A stretch of DNA of 43,307 bases from assembly GCA_018608545.1 (NCBI GenBank), contig JABAZI010000087.1:1-43307 (forward strand). The letters run 5' to 3'. Below the pieces are notes generated by a model, which saw only the letters and a list, made by a program, of their open reading frames with translations, made no database searches and was not told the DNA's origin. Made by a program: the position numbers and the translations under genes. The stretch is from Polaribacter sp. Lineage in GTDB: Bacteria > Bacteroidota > Bacteroidia > Flavobacteriales > Flavobacteriaceae. Of this stretch, positions 40,203-43,307 are shown in pieces; position 1 is the stretch's first letter, and each line of letters opens with the position of its first letter.

Positions 40203-41927
40203 ATGGAAATTGAAAGTAAATTACACTTAGTAGATTGGATCATTCTCTCGGTAACATTAATTTTTATTGTTGTTTATGGAACTCATGTTACAAGAAAAAA
40301 CACCAATGTTAAAGAATATATAAAAGGTGGAAATGATTCTAAGTGGTGGACTATCGGTTTGTCTGTAATGGCAACTCAAGCGAGTGCAATTACCTTTTTA
40401 TCGACCCCTGGTCAAGCCTTTCATAGTGGAATGGGTTTTGTGCAATTTTATTTTGGATTGCCAATTGCGATGATCATTATATGCCTCGTTTTTATTCCTA
40501 TATATCACAAATTAAAGGTGTACACAGCCTATGAGTTTTTAGAAGGGCGTTTCGATTTAAAAACAAGGAGTTTGGCAGCTATTTTATTTCTTATTCAAAG
40601 AGGGTTGGCTGCCGGAATTACCATTTTTGCACCTGCGATTATTTTGTCTGCAGTTTTAGATTGGGATTTGTTAAGCCTAAATATTATAATTGGTTTTTTA
40701 GTCATTATTTACACCGTCTCTGGTGGAACAAAAGCAGTCAACGTGACCCAAAAACAACAAATGGTTATCATCTTTGTAGGTATGATGTTGGCATTTTTTA
40801 TGATTATGAGTCAACTTCCATCAAATATTACATTTACCAATGCCCTTGAAATTGCCGGAGCAAGTGATAAAATGGAAGTATTGGACTTTTCTTTTGATCT
40901 GAGTAACAGATACACTGTATGGACAGGGATATTAGGGGGAACGTTTTTAATGCTCTCTTATTTTGGAACAGATCAAAGTCAGGTTCAACGTTATTTGTCT
41001 GGAAAATCTGTCAGAGAAAGCCAATTAGGATTAATATTTAACGGCTTGTTAAAAGTACCAATGCAGTTTTTTATATTGTTAATAGGGGTCATGGTTTTTG
41101 TGTTTTATCAATTTAATCCATCGCCTTTAAACTTTAATCCAGGAGCCAATCAAGAGGTTTTGAAATCAGAGTTTGTTTCAGAATACCAAGAATTAGAAGC
41201 AGCACATATTGAAATAGAAAATACGAAAAGAATTATTTTTGCCAATGGATTTCAAACGGAAGAAAAAGAGGTTCTTCAATCTTTAAATGAAAAAGATTTA
41301 AAATTAAAAGAAGCTGCAAAACGAATCATTGAAAAAGTAAATATAAAATCAACAAAGAAAATTGAATCTAACGATAAAGACTACGTGTTTATTCATTTTA
41401 TTATAAACAACCTACCAAGAGGATTAATTGGTCTCTTATTGGCTGTGATTTTATCTGCAGCGATGTCCTCTACAGCATCCGAATTAAATGCCTTGGCAAG
41501 CACCTCTGCAATTGATCTGTATAAGAGAAATGTTCGTCAAGGGAAAAGTGATACTCATTATGTTAAAGCATCCAAATGGTTTACATTCGCATGGGGACTT
41601 ATTGCCATTTCTGTTGCCTGTGTAGCTAATTTATTTGATAATTTAATTCAGTTAGTCAACATTATTGGTTCTATTTTCTATGGAAATGTTTTAGGGATAT
41701 TCCTACTTGCATTTTTCATCAAATTTGTAAAGGGAAATGCTGTTTTTACAGCGGCTTTAATAACACAAGTTATTATTATTGGTGTGTTCCTTTTGGACTG
41801 GTTTCCTTATTTGTGGTTAAACTTATTAGGTTGTGTATTGGTGATGGGAATCGCGATGATACTTCAGTTTGTTATTTTTTCGGATAAGCGCCATAAAGAT
41901 GAGCTAGCCAATACTCGTATTCAGTAA
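40203..41927 (+). CDS. Sodium:solute symporter family protein
   Basis: An inner membrane Na+-coupled transporter of the SSS family. The 574-residue product has about 13 transmembrane helices, with the early SSS signature VKEYIKGGNDSKWWTIGLSVMATQASAITFLSTPG split over helices 1-2, the GGTKAVNVTQ segment of helix 4-5 and DQSQVQRYLSG after it. A charged coiled-coil-like insert (about 325-390) lies between helices, longer than in most relatives. The late AMSSTASELNALASTSAIDLY fits the sodium site. It follows the 35-residue protein by 3 bp and precedes the oxidoreductase by 3 bp. The solute is unknown; a sugar derivative is plausible. Confidence 0.92.
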   Translation: MEIESKLHLVDWIILSVTLIFIVVYGTHVTRKNTNVKEYIKGGNDSKWWTIGLSVMATQASAITFLSTPGQAFHSGMGFVQFYFGLPIAMIIICLVFIPIYHKLKVYTAYEFLEGRFDLKTRSLAAILFLIQRGLAAGITIFAPAIILSAVLDWDLLSLNIIIGFLVIIYTVSGGTKAVNVTQKQQMVIIFVGMMLAFFMIMSQLPSNITFTNALEIAGASDKMEVLDFSFDLSNRYTVWTGILGGTFLMLSYFGTDQSQVQRYLSGKSVRESQLGLIFNGLLKVPMQFFILLIGVMVFVFYQFNPSPLNFNPGANQEVLKSEFVSEYQELEAAHIEIENTKRIIFANGFQTEEKEVLQSLNEKDLKLKEAAKRIIEKVNIKSTKKIESNDKDYVFIHFIINNLPRGLIGLLLAVILSAAMSSTASELNALASTSAIDLYKRNVRQGKSDTHYVKASKWFTFAWGLIAISVACVANLFDNLIQLVNIIGSIFYGNVLGIFLLAFFIKFVKGNAVFTAALITQVIIIGVFLLDWFPYLWLNLLGCVLVMGIAMILQFVIFSDKRHKDELANTRIQ

Positions 41928-41930
41928 TTT

Positions 41931-42911
41931 ATGAAGCGTAAAACAATACAATGGGGAATTATAGGTCTGGGACGTATCGCGAATAAATTTGCCACTGATT
42001 TAGCAACAGTTGAAGATTCACAACTTGTTGCAGTTGCTTCAAGAAGTCAGCAAAAAGCGGACAAATTTGCTTTCACATACAATTCAAAAAAAGCCTATGA
42101 CTCTTATGAGAAATTAGTAAAAGATTCTCAAGTTGATGCTGTTTATATTGCAACTCCTCATCGTTTCCATAAAGAACATACCCTTCTTTGTTTACGACAT
42201 AAAAAAGCTGTTTTATGCGAAAAACCTTTTGCCATGAATCTGCAAGATGTTACCGAAATGGTTGAGGTTGCAAAAGAGCATAATGTATTGTTAATGGAGG
42301 CTTTATGGACGTTCTTTTTACCTCATTTTAACTACGTTATCGATGTCGTTAAAAGTGAAAAATTCGGAAAATTAAAAAGTTTAGAAGCAGATTTTGGATT
42401 TTTTCATCCCTACGATATAGAACACCGGTTATTTAATAAACAACTTGGGGGTGGTAGTTTATTAGATATTGGTATTTATCCAATTTTTGTTGCATTATCT
42501 TCTTTAGGGAAACCTAAAAGTATAGCGGCAGCAGCTACTTTTTTTGATAATGGGGCAGACTCAAGTTGCTCATTAATTTTTGATTATGGAATTACAAAAG
42601 CCTATTTAAAAAGTTCGCTGTTGGAAGAAACACCTACCGAAGCTATTTTTACTTTTGAAGATGCTGTTGTGAAATTAAACACGCGTTTTCATGAGTCTCC
42701 TATCGTAACTATTTATAAAGATGAAAAAGAGGAAATGTTAGACTTTAATTATAAGACCTTTGGGTATAGTTTTGAAGCAGCGCATTTTAGTCGGTTAATT
42801 AGAGAAGGGAAAAAGGAAAGTAATATTATGACTTTTGAATTTTCTAAAAATCTGATATCTACAATGGATGAAGTCAGAGAAATTATTAGTTTAGAGTATG
42901 ACGCTAGCTAA
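41931..42911 (+). CDS. Gfo/Idh/MocA family oxidoreductase
   Basis: A cytosolic NAD(P)-dependent oxidoreductase that usually acts on sugars or cyclitols. The 326-residue protein has the Rossmann loop GLGRIAN (12-18), the EKP signature (97-99), and the C-terminal GGGSLLDIGIYPI segment with the conserved Asp that pairs with the catalytic Lys. Its closest recognisable subgroup is the dihydrodiol dehydrogenase-like one, judging by the MEALWTFFLP segment. It lies 3 bp after the symporter stop, so it should process the imported solute. Substrate and direction are unknown. Confidence 0.9.
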   Translation: MKRKTIQWGIIGLGRIANKFATDLATVEDSQLVAVASRSQQKADKFAFTYNSKKAYDSYEKLVKDSQVDAVYIATPHRFHKEHTLLCLRHKKAVLCEKPFAMNLQDVTEMVEVAKEHNVLLMEALWTFFLPHFNYVIDVVKSEKFGKLKSLEADFGFFHPYDIEHRLFNKQLGGGSLLDIGIYPIFVALSSLGKPKSIAAAATFFDNGADSSCSLIFDYGITKAYLKSSLLEETPTEAIFTFEDAVVKLNTRFHESPIVTIYKDEKEEMLDFNYKTFGYSFEAAHFSRLIREGKKESNIMTFEFSKNLISTMDEVREIISLEYDAS

Positions 42912-42930
42912 CTTTTTATTTTTTTAAAAA

Positions 42931-42960
42931 TAAAATCTCAAGTGAAAACTTGAGATTTTA
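42931..42960. terminator. Bidirectional terminator after the symporter operon
   Basis: A perfect 13-bp stem (42931-42943 with 42948-42960) closes on a GAAA tetraloop. Flanking A and T runs let it stop both the rightward Gfo/Idh operon and the leftward gene beyond. Confidence 0.88.
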
Positions 42961-42987
42961 AATTTTTAAGAAGAAGAGAGAATAAAT

Positions 42988-43307
42988 TTACATTGCTCCC
43001 CATTCTTTTAAGGATTCAGTATTCATTTTAATGTATGCTTCATTTTTCGCTGCTTTAGCGCCTTCTAAAGATTTTTTAGCAGTGGCAATTGCCTTGTCTG
43101 TTTCACCTATTTTAGCATAAATTAGAGACTGCTGCCTTAGTTGCCAGAAGCCAGGTTTTTCAAGCATAGACATGGCTTTTTCCATCCATTCGTTTGCTTT
43201 TTTAATGTCTTTATCTTGCTGACTATAATAGATTGCAGCATTATAATAATCGCCAGCTTTAGGGGATGCAGCCATCACTGCATCTATGGTTGCAGAAACC
43301 ATCTGAT
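42988..43307 (-). CDS. C-terminal part of a DUF2911-like protein (truncated by the window)
   Basis: Only the last 106 residues or so are visible; the 5' end lies past the right edge and the frame stays open to 43307. The visible part is helical with a tetratricopeptide-like pair (AGDYYNAAIYYSQQDKDIKKANEWMEKAM and LRQQSLIYAKIGETDKAIATAKKSLEGAK are the two helix pairs, each shorter than stated limits when taken as motifs). It matches the TPR-type tail that follows the DUF2911 domain in flavobacterial proteins as I recall them. An internal ATG at 43302 is not the start. Function is unknown. Confidence 0.6.
   Translation of the reverse strand, partial: QMVSATIDAVMAASPKAGDYYNAAIYYSQQDKDIKKANEWMEKAMSMLEKPGFWQLRQQSLIYAKIGETDKAIATAKKSLEGAKAAKNEAYIKMNTESLKEWGAM

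Noticed and set aside
1-43307. CRISPR arrays, insertion sequences, integrases, toxin-antitoxin or phage-defence genes
   Set aside because: I found no regularly spaced repeats, terminal inverted repeats with transposases or recognisable defence proteins on either strand.

Overview
The window reads as an ordinary chromosomal segment of a marine-type member of the Flavobacteriaceae (phylum Bacteroidota). The evidence is the AT-rich base composition, the type IX secretion protein PorQ next to cmk, Bacteroidota-type promoters (TTTG, about 19-23 bp, TAnnTTTG) with no recurrent Shine-Dalgarno motif, and families typical of the phylum (DUF3822, DUF2027-Smr, START-like, PG_1098-type methyltransferase, DUF2911). 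A genus near Polaribacter or Tenacibaculum is my inference from gene content only. Gene density is high. I see no insertion sequence, prophage, CRISPR array, integrase or clear composition break.

Layout. 1-2577: porQ-cmk, then convergent queE. 2578-6184: rpsA (ribosomal protein S1) with a structured-looking leader, then a glmM-like phosphohexomutase. 6159-9351: a beta-barrel protein, an LpxL-like acyltransferase, a rhomboid protease, tRNA-Gly and a GNAT. 9492-11910: tRNA-Met, START-like protein, class IV aminotransferase, YqgE/AlgH and HU. 12091-15468: a leftward fmt-recQ-NTPase cluster. 15563-20635: a rightward, tightly coupled envelope operon (DUF493, a two-parvulin PPIase, a SurA-like lipoprotein without a parvulin signature, SurA, MoxR ATPase). 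20731-22803: leftward rsmD-DUF3822-membrane protein. 22908-27646: RecD-like helicase, LpxR-like outer membrane deacylase, two tandem PPK2 kinases and a three-cysteine ArsC-like protein. 27702-29414: DUF2027-Smr protein and cysteine desulfurase. 29440-32404: leftward operon of an unknown anchored protein, an AI-2E family transporter and a methyltransferase. 32569-37400: leftward RluA, VOC, gamma-glutamyltransferase, ACP phosphodiesterase and dnaN. 37577-42911: rightward locus of a secreted PIG-L deacetylase, an unlisted 35-residue membrane protein, a sodium:solute symporter and a Gfo/Idh oxidoreductase. The window ends inside a DUF2911-like gene.

How they work together. Most genes are housekeeping: translation (rpsA, fmt, tRNAs, rsmD, rluA-like), replication and repair (dnaN, recQ, RecD-like) and envelope building (porQ, PPIases, LpxL-like, LpxR-like, glmM). 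The best candidate for an undescribed system is the 37577-42911 locus. There a one-helix microprotein is packed between a secreted deacetylase and a symporter, which suggests a processing, uptake and oxidation pathway with a small transporter subunit. This is a hypothesis; most of the window is not novel.
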